Part shown: piece after piece, positions 34,031 to 43,604 of the stretch | How positions within the stretch are numbered: the first letter of the stretch is position 1 | Layout of the letters: the number at the start of each line of letters is the position of its first letter | NCBI RefSeq assembly: GCF_000335475.2 | Contig: NZ_ANAH02000026.1 | Coordinates: 80,829 to 144,828, forward strand | Direction of reading: 5' to 3' | Origin: Cystobacter fuscus DSM 2262 | GTDB taxonomy: Bacteria; Myxococcota; Myxococcia; Myxococcales; Myxococcaceae | DNA length: 64,000 bases | Program-made: the position numbers and the translations under genes | The notes under the pieces: model-generated | Told to the model about the DNA's origin: nothing | What the model saw: the letters and a program-made list of their open reading frames with translations, nothing else | Databases searched by the model: none

Positions 34031-34819
34031 TCAGCGACGGACCTTGGGGTCTAGATCCACGCTCACCGGACAGTGATCCGAGCCGAGCACGTGCGGGTGG
34101 ATGGCGGCGCGCTTGACGTAGGGCATGGCCCCGGGCGAGGCGAGCACGTAGTCCAGGCGCCAGCCCACGTTGCGCTCGCGCACCCCGAAGCGCTGGCTCC
34201 ACCAGCTGTAGTGCCCTGCCCCCTTCTCGAAGTGGCGGAAGGTGTCCACCCAGCCCGCGCGCAGCCAGCGGCAGAACTCCTGGCGCTCCTCCAGGAGGAA
34301 GCCACTCGTCTCCCGGTTGTCCTTGGGCCGCGCCAGGTCGATCTCTTGATGCGCCGTGTTGAAGTCGCCCACCACCACGATGCGCTCGCCGTCGCGCAGG
34401 CCCTTCTCCAACAGCTCGAAGAGACGGCGATAGAAGGCCAGCTTGAAGGGCACGCGGCTGTTGTCGCGCTCCTTGCCGTTGCCATTGGGGAAGTAGCAGT
34501 TCACCACCGTGAGCCGGCCGAAGCGGGCCACCTGCAGCCGGCCCTCCGTGTCCATCTCCTCCACGCCCAGCACGGACACCACGTCGTCCGGCGTCTTGCG
34601 CGAGAACAACCCCACCCCGCTGTAGCCGGGGCGCTTCGCCGACACGATGTGCGCCATGCGCCACCCCTCGGGCTGGCGCACCTCCTCGGGGAGCTGCTCC
34701 TCCCGGGCGCGCACCTCCTGCACCCCCACCACATCCGCCTTCTCGGCGGCCAACCAGTCGAGGAAGCCCTTCTTGTGGGCCGCCCTCAAGCCATTCACGT
34801 TCCAGGAAACGATCCGCAC
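34031..34819 (-). CDS. xth: Exodeoxyribonuclease III
   Basis: 262-aa EEP-family nuclease starting at GTG with MRIVSWNVNGLRAAHKKG. Family motifs: QEVR (metal-binding Glu35), GDFNTAHQEIDL, NVGWRLDYVLAS and GSDHCPV. It is the abasic-site endonuclease and 3' exonuclease of base excision repair, acting in the cytoplasm. Full length. Confidence 0.95.
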   Translation of the reverse strand: MRIVSWNVNGLRAAHKKGFLDWLAAEKADVVGVQEVRAREEQLPEEVRQPEGWRMAHIVSAKRPGYSGVGLFSRKTPDDVVSVLGVEEMDTEGRLQVARFGRLTVVNCYFPNGNGKERDNSRVPFKLAFYRRLFELLEKGLRDGERIVVVGDFNTAHQEIDLARPKDNRETSGFLLEERQEFCRWLRAGWVDTFRHFEKGAGHYSWWSQRFGVRERNVGWRLDYVLASPGAMPYVKRAAIHPHVLGSDHCPVSVDLDPKVRR

Positions 34820-34867
34820 GGTACGGCTTCTTTGCCCAAGCGGCCCGGGTACGGCAAGGCCCTCTCT

Positions 34868-35821
34868 CTACGCCCCGCTCGCCCTGCCCGGCCAGGCCGG
34901 CCCCACGCCGTGTGCCTGACGGAAGGCCCGTATGCTCCGGGCAATCTCCTCGCCCGCCTCCAACAACCCGGCGTGGCCCGCGTCCTCCACCAGCACCCAG
35001 TCCGCGCCGGGCAGGCACTCGCGCATGCGCGACATCTCGCGCAGCGGCACGAGCAGATCATCCTGGGCGGCGATGATCTGCGTGGGCACCTGGAGCGTGT
35101 GCAGCACGTCCCACGATTGCGGCCCCTCGAGCAGCCCGCGCATCGTCAGCCAGTAGGTGCGCGGATCCATGAGGCGCAGGGCCTCGAGGAACACCTGGAT
35201 CTCCTCGCGAGGCGCCCGCGCCCGTAACAGGCCCGTGACCCGGGCGAACGAATAGGCCCAGCGCGAGGCGACCAGGGGCTGGACGACGGGGGCCAGCCGG
35301 GGCACCAGGGGCGTCAACCCCGCGAAGGCCCGTGCCAGGGTGGCCTGTCCCCCCGGCAGGGGAACCACCCAGTTCCGCGGGTCCGGCACGGAGGGACTCC
35401 CCGCCACGAGCGAGACGGCGGCCACCAGCTCCGGCCGGCGCCGGTACAACTCCAACAACACCCGGACGCCCATGGAGAAGGCCACGTGGTGGAGCGGGCG
35501 CCCATTGCCCTCGGCCATCACCTGTTCGGTGACGCGCTCCAGGTCGTCCACCTGGGCACGCAGCGAGTAGTCCTCCCCCGGGGGCAGCTCGCTCCGGCCA
35601 TGGCCCCGGTAGTCCCAGTGCACCACCCGGTGATCGCGCTCCAGGTCCATGACGAGGTGGCGCCAGAAGTTCTCCGTCGTCCCGATGCCATTGGTGAGCA
35701 GCACGGCCGGGCGGGACAGGAACTCCGGAGCGGGCTCGCCCTGGGCGGCCGCGTGCGTGTGATAAGCGACGCGGGTACCATCCGGCGCGGTGATGAAGCG
35801 GGTGAGATAGCTGTAGGGCAT
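34868..35821 (-). CDS. Alpha/beta-fold hydrolase
   Basis: 317 aa, no signal peptide. The nucleophile elbow is HVAFSMGVRVLLELY (Ser in FSMGV); the oxyanion region is NGIGTTENFW; HWDYRGHGRSELP is the typical strand-turn; the catalytic Asp is near AQDDLLVP and the His in DAGHAGLLE. It resembles AB hydrolase-1 esterases and haloalkane-type enzymes; the substrate is unknown. Divergent from the aldo/keto reductase gene. Confidence 0.9.
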   Translation of the reverse strand: MPYSYLTRFITAPDGTRVAYHTHAAAQGEPAPEFLSRPAVLLTNGIGTTENFWRHLVMDLERDHRVVHWDYRGHGRSELPPGEDYSLRAQVDDLERVTEQVMAEGNGRPLHHVAFSMGVRVLLELYRRRPELVAAVSLVAGSPSVPDPRNWVVPLPGGQATLARAFAGLTPLVPRLAPVVQPLVASRWAYSFARVTGLLRARAPREEIQVFLEALRLMDPRTYWLTMRGLLEGPQSWDVLHTLQVPTQIIAAQDDLLVPLREMSRMRECLPGADWVLVEDAGHAGLLEAGEEIARSIRAFRQAHGVGPAWPGRASGA

Positions 35822-35891
35822 GTGCCCCCCACCATTCTGATGCTTTCCCGGCGCCGCAAGGCCCCGCGTTCACTATCGTGCGCCACCCCTC

Positions 35892-36893
35892 ATGACTTCC
35901 GTCACCTTCCCGTCCCCGCTCGCGCGCTGGCTCGAACCCCGCCCCCCCGGCGCGGACGCCCCCCCGGCCGTCGTCGCCGTGGGGACGATGAACTTCGGAG
36001 GCCGCACGCCCGCGCCCGAGGCCCGGCGCATCGTGGAGCGCGCCCTGGAGCGCGGCGTGCCCTTCTTCGACACCTCCAACTCCTACAACCACGGCGAGGC
36101 GGAGCGCCTGCTGGGCCCGTCGCTGCGAGGCCGGCGCGAGCAGGTGGGCATCGCCACCAAGGTGGGGCTGGCGCGCATCCGAGGCAAACCCGAGGGCCTG
36201 GGCGGAGCGCATCTGGTGCGCGCGGTGGAGGAGAGCCTGAGGCGGCTGCGCACGGAGTACGTGGACGTGCTCTACCTGCACGCGCCGGACGCGGCCACGC
36301 CGGTGGAGGAGACGCTCGAGGCCGTGCACGGCCTGCTCACCGCGGGCAAGGTGCGGCACTGGGGGGTGTCCAACCACGCCGCCTGGCAGATCCTCGAGCT
36401 CAACGGGCTGTGCGCCGGGCGCGGCATGCCCCGCCCGGTGATTTCCCAGGTGCTCTACAACGTGCTCGTGCGGCAGGTGGAGGTGGAGTACCTGCCCTTC
36501 ACGCGCCGCCATCCCCTGCACACCACCGTCTTCAACCCGCTGGCGGGCGGGTTGCTCTCCGGCCGCTACGCGCCGGGCGCCCCCATCACCCCGGGCTCGC
36601 GCTTCGAGGGCAACCGCCTGTACCAGAGCCGCTACTGGTCCCCGCCGCTGCTGGACATGGCCGCGCGCCTGCGCGACGTGGCCGGGCAGGCGGGACTGTC
36701 GCTGGTGGCGCTCGCCTATGGGTGGCTCGTGGGGCGGCCCGGGGTGGACTCGGTGCTCGCGGGCCCGGGGACGGTGGAGCACCTGGACGCCGCGCTGGAC
36801 GCCTGCGCCCGGCCCCTGCCCGAGGACGTGGCCCGGCGCGTGGACGAGCTCTACCGGGAGTGGCAGGGCACGGACGCCAGTTACGTGAGGTGA
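35892..36893 (+). CDS. Aldo/keto reductase
   Basis: 333 aa, a TIM-barrel AKR. GVPFFDTSNSYNHGEAERLL carries the catalytic Asp and Tyr; IATKVGL the Lys; VDVLYLHAPDAATPVEETLE the His region; QVLYNVL and GPGTVEHLDAAL the NADP part. It reduces an aldehyde or ketone. First gene of a tight operon: the PhyH gene starts 2 bases after its stop. Confidence 0.92.
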   Translation: MTSVTFPSPLARWLEPRPPGADAPPAVVAVGTMNFGGRTPAPEARRIVERALERGVPFFDTSNSYNHGEAERLLGPSLRGRREQVGIATKVGLARIRGKPEGLGGAHLVRAVEESLRRLRTEYVDVLYLHAPDAATPVEETLEAVHGLLTAGKVRHWGVSNHAAWQILELNGLCAGRGMPRPVISQVLYNVLVRQVEVEYLPFTRRHPLHTTVFNPLAGGLLSGRYAPGAPITPGSRFEGNRLYQSRYWSPPLLDMAARLRDVAGQAGLSLVALAYGWLVGRPGVDSVLAGPGTVEHLDAALDACARPLPEDVARRVDELYREWQGTDASYVR

Positions 36894-36895
36894 AC

Positions 36896-37693
36896 ATGCT
36901 GGCGGTGGATGCGAAGACCTTCGAGATCACGGACGTGCTGGCGCACTACGCCGAGCACGGCTACGCGCGGCTGGGCCGGGTGCTCGACGCGCACGGGCTC
37001 GAGCTGCTGCGCGAGCGCGCGGACGACTTGATGCTCGGCCGGGTGAGCTACCCGGGTTTCTTCTGGCAGATGGACGCGCCCACCGGGCGCTACGAGGACG
37101 CGCCGCTGGGGCTCGGCTGGCAGGGGCCCTCGCTGGACTACCGCAAGCTGGAGAAGCTGGAGAAGGACGAGCGCTTCCTCGCATGGATGCAAAACCCCCT
37201 CTTCGAGCGCATCGCCCGCGCGCTGCTGCCGCCCGGAGACATCTCGCTCTACCGGGCCATCCTCTTTCACAAGGGCCAGCGCGGCGGCAGCGAGGTGCCG
37301 TGGCACCAGGATGGAGGCAAGCTGTGGGGCCTCACCCGGGACCCCGAGCTCCAGGTGTGGACGGCACTGGATGACGCACCTCGGGACGGCGGCTGTCTGG
37401 AGGTGGTGCCCGGCAGCCACCGCTGGGGACTGGCCACGCCGCTCGGAGGCGTGGTGCCTCCGGATCAGGTGGCGGCCCGGGGTGCCGAGCGCCTCGGGGT
37501 GGCCCTGCCGGTGGAGGCCGGGGAAGTGGTGTTGCTGCACAATTACGTCTGGCATCGCTCGGGGCCGAGCCGCACGGGCCAACGCCGCCGGGGCTTCTCC
37601 GCCTGCTATATGGACGAGGCCACCCGCTGCGTGCGCAAGAAGAAGGCCCCCCGGGACTTCTTCCCCCTCTTTCGCGCTGGAGAGCACCCATGA
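36896..37693 (+). CDS. Phytanoyl-CoA dioxygenase family oxygenase
   Basis: 265 aa. Fe(II)/2-oxoglutarate oxygenase: metal triad His137-x-Asp139 (PWHQDGG) and His220 (HNYVWHRSG), with the double-stranded beta-helix core in between. PhyH family members hydroxylate diverse small molecules. GAGG precedes the ATG. Coupled on both sides: 2 bases after the AKR and overlapping the DUF4180 gene by ATGA, so the three work together, perhaps in one modification pathway. Confidence 0.88.
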   Translation: MLAVDAKTFEITDVLAHYAEHGYARLGRVLDAHGLELLRERADDLMLGRVSYPGFFWQMDAPTGRYEDAPLGLGWQGPSLDYRKLEKLEKDERFLAWMQNPLFERIARALLPPGDISLYRAILFHKGQRGGSEVPWHQDGGKLWGLTRDPELQVWTALDDAPRDGGCLEVVPGSHRWGLATPLGGVVPPDQVAARGAERLGVALPVEAGEVVLLHNYVWHRSGPSRTGQRRRGFSACYMDEATRCVRKKKAPRDFFPLFRAGEHP

Positions 37694-38043
37694 CGGCTCA
37701 GACCGTCGAACTCAACGGAGTCCGCGTCCTCGAACTGCCCGCCGAGGGCCCCCGGCTCCGGGACGCCATCGAGCTCATCACCCTGGCCTCCGAGCACCAG
37801 GCGGACCTGGTGGCGATCCCCGCCGGGCGCCTGGACGAGGACTTCTTCAAGCTGGCCACGGGGGTGGCCGGAGAGCTCGTCCAGAAGTTCGTCAACTACC
37901 GCCTGCGGCTCGCCATCCTGGGCGACATCTCCGCCCGGGTGGCGGAGAGCAACGCCCTGCGCGGCTTCGTCATCGAGGCGAACCGCGGCCAGCAGCTCTG
38001 GTTCCTGGAGGATCGGGAGGCCCTGGCGGCGCGCCTGCGTTGA
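37690..38043 (+). CDS. DUF4180 domain protein
   Basis: 117 aa. Matches the DUF4180 pattern: DLVAIPAGRLDEDFFKLATG, GELVQKFVNYRLRLAILGDI and GFVIEANRGQQLWFL. The domain has no known activity. Its start overlaps the upstream stop codon (ATGA), so translation is coupled to the PhyH oxygenase. Confidence 0.85.
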   Translation: MTAQTVELNGVRVLELPAEGPRLRDAIELITLASEHQADLVAIPAGRLDEDFFKLATGVAGELVQKFVNYRLRLAILGDISARVAESNALRGFVIEANRGQQLWFLEDREALAARLR

Positions 38044-38071
38044 TCCAGGAAGTGGTAGACTTCAGCGCCGA

Positions 38072-39400
38072 ATGAAGTCAGACGGTTCGGCGCCGCGTGC
38101 CCTGTTCCAGCTGAAGAGGAACAACTACTTCGCCTGCGCGGCGCTGTTGTTGGTTTGCGGCGTGCTCCTCCACCTGCCGGTGTTCACCGCCTATGTCCGG
38201 CTCGCGCCAATGCTGCTCGCCTGGGCGGTGGGCTTCGTGGCGCTCGGAGCGGGCGTGGGCGCCGGATGGATTCCGGTGAAGGTCTCGGGCGTGTGCGCGG
38301 GCCTCATCGGCATCCTCGCCAACACGTGGCTCATCCACCTCACCGGAGGGCTGAACAGTCCCTTCTTTCCGGCGCTCGCGACCATACCGTTGCTCATCGC
38401 CATGTACACCCCGGATGCCTGGTGGCCCACGCTGGTGAGCGGCACGGCCATGCTGGGCTCGGTGGCGTTCCTGGACACGATGGCCCACCTGCCGGTGGAG
38501 GTGATGGTGCCGCAGCTGCTCGCCCTCGCCATCATTGGCGGGGTGGCCCTCTTTGGTTCGCGCACCTACCGGCGCATGTGGGACGCGCAGAAGGCGGCGC
38601 AGCAGGAGCGCTTGCACGCGCTGGAGCAGCTCGCGGAGAGCGAACGCCGCCGGGTGCGCGTCGAGCGCGAGCGCGCCGAGGTGGAGCGGCTGGTGTTGGT
38701 GGGGCAGCTCGCCGCCGGGGTGGCCCACGAGGTGAACAATCCCCTGTCCTTCGTGAAGTCCAACCTGAGCTACCTGGAGCGGGAGGCGAGGGCCTTCGGC
38801 ACGGAGCTGGACCGGGCGGAGCTGTGTGACGTGCTCGCCGAGACACGGCATGGGGTGATGCGCATCGAGCAGATCGTCACGGATCTGCGCGGCTTCTCCC
38901 GCGGCGACGAGGGCAACCAGGAGGTGGGGATGCCGGAAGAAGCGCTGAACGAGGCGAGGCGGCTGGCATCGGTGCGCCTGCGCAACCTGGCCGAGGTGAC
39001 GGTGGATGTGCCTCCGGGGTTGCCACCGGTCCAACTGGGACATCGGCACATGGTGCAGGTGCTCCTGAACCTGCTGGTCAACGCCGCGGACGCGGTGGAG
39101 ATGGTGACGCCCTCGCGTCCGGCCCGCATCGGCGTGGGGGCGCGGCGGGTGGACGGCGGGGTGCGGGTGGTGGTGGAGGACAACGGCCCGGGATTTCCTC
39201 CCGAGGTGCTGGCGCGGCTCTTCGAGCCCTTCTTCACCACCAAGCCCCCCGGCAAGGGCACCGGGTTGGGGCTCGCCCTGTGCCGGGAGTACGTCACGCG
39301 CGGCGGCGGCACGCTCCACGCGGAGAACCGCCCCGAGGGCGGTGCCCGCTTCGTCCTGATGCTGCCCGTGTGCCTGGAGCGTCCCTCGGCGAGGGGGTGA
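38072..39400 (+). CDS. Membrane sensor histidine kinase
   Basis: 442 aa. Five or six transmembrane helices (about 19-165) make the sensor; a coiled coil (170-207) leads to HisKA with phospho-acceptor His219 in GVAHEVNNPLSF. The HATPase part has the N box NLLVNAADAV, G1 DNGPGFP and G2 GKGTGLGLALCREYV. It resembles the short NtrY/HydH-like kinases common in myxobacteria. No response regulator is adjacent, so the partner is elsewhere. Confidence 0.93.
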   Translation: MKSDGSAPRALFQLKRNNYFACAALLLVCGVLLHLPVFTAYVRLAPMLLAWAVGFVALGAGVGAGWIPVKVSGVCAGLIGILANTWLIHLTGGLNSPFFPALATIPLLIAMYTPDAWWPTLVSGTAMLGSVAFLDTMAHLPVEVMVPQLLALAIIGGVALFGSRTYRRMWDAQKAAQQERLHALEQLAESERRRVRVERERAEVERLVLVGQLAAGVAHEVNNPLSFVKSNLSYLEREARAFGTELDRAELCDVLAETRHGVMRIEQIVTDLRGFSRGDEGNQEVGMPEEALNEARRLASVRLRNLAEVTVDVPPGLPPVQLGHRHMVQVLLNLLVNAADAVEMVTPSRPARIGVGARRVDGGVRVVVEDNGPGFPPEVLARLFEPFFTTKPPGKGTGLGLALCREYVTRGGGTLHAENRPEGGARFVLMLPVCLERPSARG

Positions 39401-39517
39401 TTCCGAGGCCACCCGGCTTCGCCCGCTTGTCTGGTGGGTGGGCGGCGCGAGACGACGGGGTGACGCACCGGGAGGCGGCACCCCTACGTTGAGGGGTCCT
39501 CATCCCGGGAGCCTCGA

Positions 39518-40111
39518 ATGACCCGCATGCATCGACACGTTGGCGGCCTGTTGAGCACGCTGGCGCTGGTATCCGCCGAGCCCGTTTCAGGTGCCCCGTC
39601 CCCCGCGCCTCCCGCTCCGGAGACGCTGCGCTTCACCGATGATGGGCGCATTCCCAACTCGCGCTTCCCGGTGTTGATCTACCGCGCCGTGCTGCCCCCG
39701 GAGACGGAGGATCTGGCCGGGGCCTTCGAGACGCTGTTCCGGCGGCACGGCTGGCCCGCCCAGTGGCGCGCGGGCGTCTACGCCATCCACCACTACCATT
39801 CGACGGCGCACGAGACCCTCGGTGTCGCCGCGGGCCACGCGCGGTTGATGCTGGGCGGCGAGCACGGCCAGGAGGTGGACGTGGGACCCGGAGACGTGGT
39901 GGTCCTCCCCGCGGGCACGGGACATCGCCGCCTCCGGGCCGACTCGGAGTTCCTCGTGGTGGGCGCCTACCCCGAGGGCCAGCAGTGGGACATGATGCGA
40001 GGCGAGCCCTCCGAACGGCCCGCGGCGCTCGAGCGCATCGCCGCCGTCCCCCTGCCCAAGGGAGATCCCGTGAGCGGAGCGAAGGGCGCCCTGGTGACCC
40101 TCTGGAAGTAG
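39518..40111 (+). CDS. Exported cupin-fold protein
   Basis: 197 aa; hydrophobic start LLSTLALVSAEPVSGAP looks like a signal peptide. Cupin core: YAIHHYHSTAHETLGVAAGH (His-His-Glu metal motif 1) and VGPGDVVVLPAGTGHRRL (motif 2). It resembles YjlB-like cupins. Metal binding is likely; the reaction is unknown. GGGAG precedes the ATG; a second Met 9 bases on is possible. Confidence 0.8.
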   Translation: MTRMHRHVGGLLSTLALVSAEPVSGAPSPAPPAPETLRFTDDGRIPNSRFPVLIYRAVLPPETEDLAGAFETLFRRHGWPAQWRAGVYAIHHYHSTAHETLGVAAGHARLMLGGEHGQEVDVGPGDVVVLPAGTGHRRLRADSEFLVVGAYPEGQQWDMMRGEPSERPAALERIAAVPLPKGDPVSGAKGALVTLWK

Positions 40112-40217
40112 GGCCCTGGCTCGCCTGCTCCGCGTCCTGGCATCCAGCGCCCACGGCATGGCACTCCGGGACAGCGGACCCTACCCTTGCCTGTCACCGC
40201 CACACAGGAGCGCCGCC

Positions 40218-40802
40218 ATGGGATTGATGGATCGCATCTTCGGACGAGGTTCCTCGCCTTCGGTGCCTTCGGCCCGCCCCGCCGCCACGAGCGCGGGGTC
40301 CGCCGATGACCAGGCGCTGGCCCGCTATCGCTATCTGCTGCGGACGGCCCCTCCCGAGGCGATCGAGCAGGCTCACGCCGAGGCCTTCGCCCAGCTCACG
40401 CCCGAGCAGCGCACCCGCGCCCTGCGCGAGCTGAGCCAGGAACTGCCCCCCTCGGAGCGGGGCTCGGCTCCCCTGAACGCCGATCCCCGGACGCTCGCGC
40501 GGATGGCGACCCGCGCCGAGATGCGCCAGCCCGGCTTCATGGAGCGCACCTTCGGGGGTGGGGGCTTCGGGGGCGGCGGCTTCGGCAGCATGCTGGCCGG
40601 CAGTCTGCTCGGGAGCATCGCCGGCAACTTCATCGGCACGGCGATCGCCCACCAGTTCCTCGGCGGCTTCGATGGAAACGAGCCGGGCGATCTCGACGCC
40701 GCTCAGGCGGAGGCCTCGGGCCAGGAGGAGAACGGGGGCGGCTTCGACGACAGTGGCTTCGACGACGGGGGCGGCTTCGACGGGGACAGCCTCGACGTGT
40801 GA
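40218..40802 (+). CDS. Conserved hypothetical protein with glycine-rich centre
   Basis: 194 aa starting MGLMDRIFGRG behind AGGAG. Residues 30-110 are helical (YRYLLRTAPPEAIEQAHAEA, FAQLTPEQRTRALRELSQEL, RTLARMATRAEMRQPGFMER). Then comes a run of Gly-Gly-Phe (FGGGGFGGGGFGSM), a hydrophobic Gly-rich segment (LLGSIAGNFIGTAIA) that may insert in a membrane, and an acidic Asp/Gly tail (FDDSGFDDGGGFDGD). Similar proteins occur in many bacteria without assigned function. Confidence 0.7.
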   Translation: MGLMDRIFGRGSSPSVPSARPAATSAGSADDQALARYRYLLRTAPPEAIEQAHAEAFAQLTPEQRTRALRELSQELPPSERGSAPLNADPRTLARMATRAEMRQPGFMERTFGGGGFGGGGFGSMLAGSLLGSIAGNFIGTAIAHQFLGGFDGNEPGDLDAAQAEASGQEENGGGFDDSGFDDGGGFDGDSLDV

Positions 40803-40811
40803 CGCCGCGCC

Positions 40812-43226
40812 CTACCCGCCCAACGCCGTCTTCATCTTGCTCTTGCGGATGGCCGGCAGGCTGATGCGGAAGGTGCTGCCCTTGCCCACCTCGCTGCTCG
40901 CGGTGATCTCCCCGCCAAAGCCGGTGATGATGCCGTGGCAGATGGACAGCCCGAGGCCCGTGCCCACGCCCACCGGCTTGGTGGTGAAGAACGGATCGAA
41001 GATGCGGCTGAGCACCTCGGGCGCCATGCCGCACCCGGTGTCGCGCACCTCGAGGATGGCGTGGTCGCTCTCCGCGCGCAGCACCACGCGGATCTCGTTC
41101 TTGTCCGGCTGGCCCGCGCTGATGGCATGCGCGGCGTTGATGAGCAGGTTGAGCACCACCTGACCGAAACGCGCCTCGCTGCCCTCCACGAGCGGCACGT
41201 CGGACATGTCCTTGACCACCGTGGCGCGGTGGCGCAGCTCGCCGCGCGCCAGCGCCAACGCCGAGTCGATGACGCGCCGCAGGTCCACCGCCGTGGGCAG
41301 CTCCTCGTCTCCGCGCGAGAACGTCTTCAGGTCCTGCACGATGAGCCGCACCCGGTTGACGCCCTCGTTCGTCTCCTCCAGCACCTCCTCCAGCTCGCTC
41401 AGGCGGCCCGGGGGCAGCAGCTCGGTGATGGCGTGCAGCTCCTCGGTGAGGAAGGACAGGTTGGAGATGACGAAGGCGAGCGGGTTGTTGATTTCGTGCG
41501 CCACGCCCGCCGCGAGCGTGCCCACCGACGCGAGCCTGTCGGCGACGACGAGCCGCGCTTGGATCTGCTTGCGCTCGGTGAGATCGCGCGCGCTGACGAT
41601 CGTCGCGGGCTGGCCGGCGAAGACGAGCCGCAGGCTGCTGATCTCCGCGGTGAGCACGCCACCGTCCGGGGGCAAAAAGCGCACCTCGCGCACGCGCAGC
41701 GAGGTGCGGCCGGGCAGCATGCCTCCATCCAGCGTGCCGGCCGCGGCGGCGCGGTCATCCGGGTGGATGAAGTCCAGGAGGGAGCGGCCCACCAGCTCGC
41801 TGACCTTGAGGCGCAGGAACGAGCACGCCGACGGGTTCACGTACAAGAGCGGCCCGCCGCGGTGCACGAAGATGGCCTCGGGCGAGCCCTCGATGAGGGC
41901 GCGGAAGCTCTCCTCGGAGCGGCGCAGCGCCTCCTCCGCGGCCTTGCGCTCGGTGATGTCGAAGGACACGCCCCCGAGGAAGCGCCGGCCCGAGCTGTCG
42001 CGGGCGATGAAGCGGTAGGTGAGGAACTGCCGCGGCTCGCCATCGGGCGTGGGGATCATGCTCTCGGAGACCGAGGGCTGACCGGACTTGAACGCCTGAT
42101 CGTCCTGTTCGCTCAAGAGCGAGACCGTCTCCGGCGGCATGAGCTGCTCGTCGGGGATGGTGCTCACGTCGGTGCCGGGCGCCAGCGCGAAGAAGCGCCG
42201 GAAGGGCTCGTTGACGAAGACGCGCCGGCCGCTCTCGTCCTTCATGTACGCGAGCGCCGGGTTGTTGTTGAGGAAGGAGTCGAAGAGGTGCTGGCTCTCC
42301 TGGAGCGCGGTGACGATGGAGGCCACCTCCGTCATCAGCGCCTGCTTCGCGGCGTGTTCGGCGGCGTTGCCCATGGCGGCGCCCAGCAGGCCCGCCATCA
42401 GCTCCAGCGTGCGCTCGTCCGAGTCCACGAAGGCATAGGGCACCTGCGACACGATGCTCAGCACGCCCACCGTCTGGTTGTCGCGCTTGAGCGGCACGTT
42501 GAGCATCGAGCGCACCTTGAGCCGGCGCGCCACGTCGAAGTTCGCCCGCGGGTCGCGCTCGGCGTCGTCCGTGCGCATCACCTGGCCGCGCAGCACGCTC
42601 GAGCCCGCCATGGTGCTGCCCACCGGCAGCCGCGCACCCTCGAACTGCTTCGAGTAGCCCGTGCAGACGCGGTAGTACATCTCATCGCCCTCGATGAGGC
42701 CCACCGCCGCGCCACCCGCGCCGCAGAGGATCATCGCGCGCTCGGAGATGAGCCGCATCACCACCTCGAGATCCAACCCCGCCAGCGCGATGTCGTTCTG
42801 GGTCTGGATGATGGCCGCCAGCCGCTCGATCTCCCCGCGCGCCGACTCCTCGTGGGATTGCCGGCGCATGAAGGCGTAGCAGCGGCGCTCGAACAGGGTG
42901 ATGCGCGCGCGGATGTCCGCCGCCTGGAAGGGCGCCACCAGGTAGTCGTCCACGCCGATTTCCATCAGCGGGGACAACTCCTCATCGGCGAGGCTCGAGA
43001 CCATGCCGATCATGGACACCTCGGCGGCGCGGATCTGCGCGCGCAGGCGGGTGAACCACTCGGATTTCTCGCGGACCTGTTCGGCGCCGACCACCAGGAC
43101 GTCCACCAGGGAGATGGTGGCGGCCGTCACCTCGGGACCCGAGGCCACCACGACTTCGTGCCCCATCTGGGCGAGTTCCGACCCGATCGGATGGTCACCG
43201 TCGCGGCTGAGAAGGAGAAAGCGCAT
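40812..43226 (-). CDS. Cytosolic GAF/PAS histidine kinase with a pseudo-receiver
   Basis: 804 aa, no transmembrane segment. Order: receiver-like domain (1-118) lacking the phospho-aspartate at the end of strand 3 (VDVLVVGAE), GAF (about 150-290), PAS (310-430), PAS (435-555), HisKA with His577 (GVAHEINNPLAF), HATPase (NLLINAAHAI, DTGCGMAP, GVGTGLGLSIC). The start MRFLLLSRDG is chosen for the receiver fold; the longer upstream frame is not supported. It likely integrates a ligand signal and passes phosphate to a regulator encoded elsewhere. Confidence 0.93.
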   Translation of the reverse strand: MRFLLLSRDGDHPIGSELAQMGHEVVVASGPEVTAATISLVDVLVVGAEQVREKSEWFTRLRAQIRAAEVSMIGMVSSLADEELSPLMEIGVDDYLVAPFQAADIRARITLFERRCYAFMRRQSHEESARGEIERLAAIIQTQNDIALAGLDLEVVMRLISERAMILCGAGGAAVGLIEGDEMYYRVCTGYSKQFEGARLPVGSTMAGSSVLRGQVMRTDDAERDPRANFDVARRLKVRSMLNVPLKRDNQTVGVLSIVSQVPYAFVDSDERTLELMAGLLGAAMGNAAEHAAKQALMTEVASIVTALQESQHLFDSFLNNNPALAYMKDESGRRVFVNEPFRRFFALAPGTDVSTIPDEQLMPPETVSLLSEQDDQAFKSGQPSVSESMIPTPDGEPRQFLTYRFIARDSSGRRFLGGVSFDITERKAAEEALRRSEESFRALIEGSPEAIFVHRGGPLLYVNPSACSFLRLKVSELVGRSLLDFIHPDDRAAAAGTLDGGMLPGRTSLRVREVRFLPPDGGVLTAEISSLRLVFAGQPATIVSARDLTERKQIQARLVVADRLASVGTLAAGVAHEINNPLAFVISNLSFLTEELHAITELLPPGRLSELEEVLEETNEGVNRVRLIVQDLKTFSRGDEELPTAVDLRRVIDSALALARGELRHRATVVKDMSDVPLVEGSEARFGQVVLNLLINAAHAISAGQPDKNEIRVVLRAESDHAILEVRDTGCGMAPEVLSRIFDPFFTTKPVGVGTGLGLSICHGIITGFGGEITASSEVGKGSTFRISLPAIRKSKMKTALGG

Positions 43227-43604
43227 GGAAGCGGAGGCGAATCCGGGGAGAGCGGAAGATTGAAGGAGTAAGGCCCTTGCCGTCCACCCCGGCGTGCCGG
43301 ATTCCGGGGGGGAGTCCCCTGTTTTCACGCAAGCCTACCCCCGTTCTCCGGTCCGAGGGGAGTGGACGTTGGTCGATCCCGGATGATCGCCAGCCAGCCG
43401 CCCCCCCCCACGAGTGCTCTATGGCCGACGATCGAGCCGTCTCCTCCTACGCACTGGGGCACGCGGGGCGACGGAAAATGACGCGGCCTGCCTGCGCGTC
43501 CGGGCCAGACGGCCTATCTCAAGCCGACCCACGCGGTGTGTGCTGGTGCCGCGGGGGCCAGGTGCATGCTCTGGACGGGGGCGGGTCCGGGGGAAGGTGA
43601 CAGA

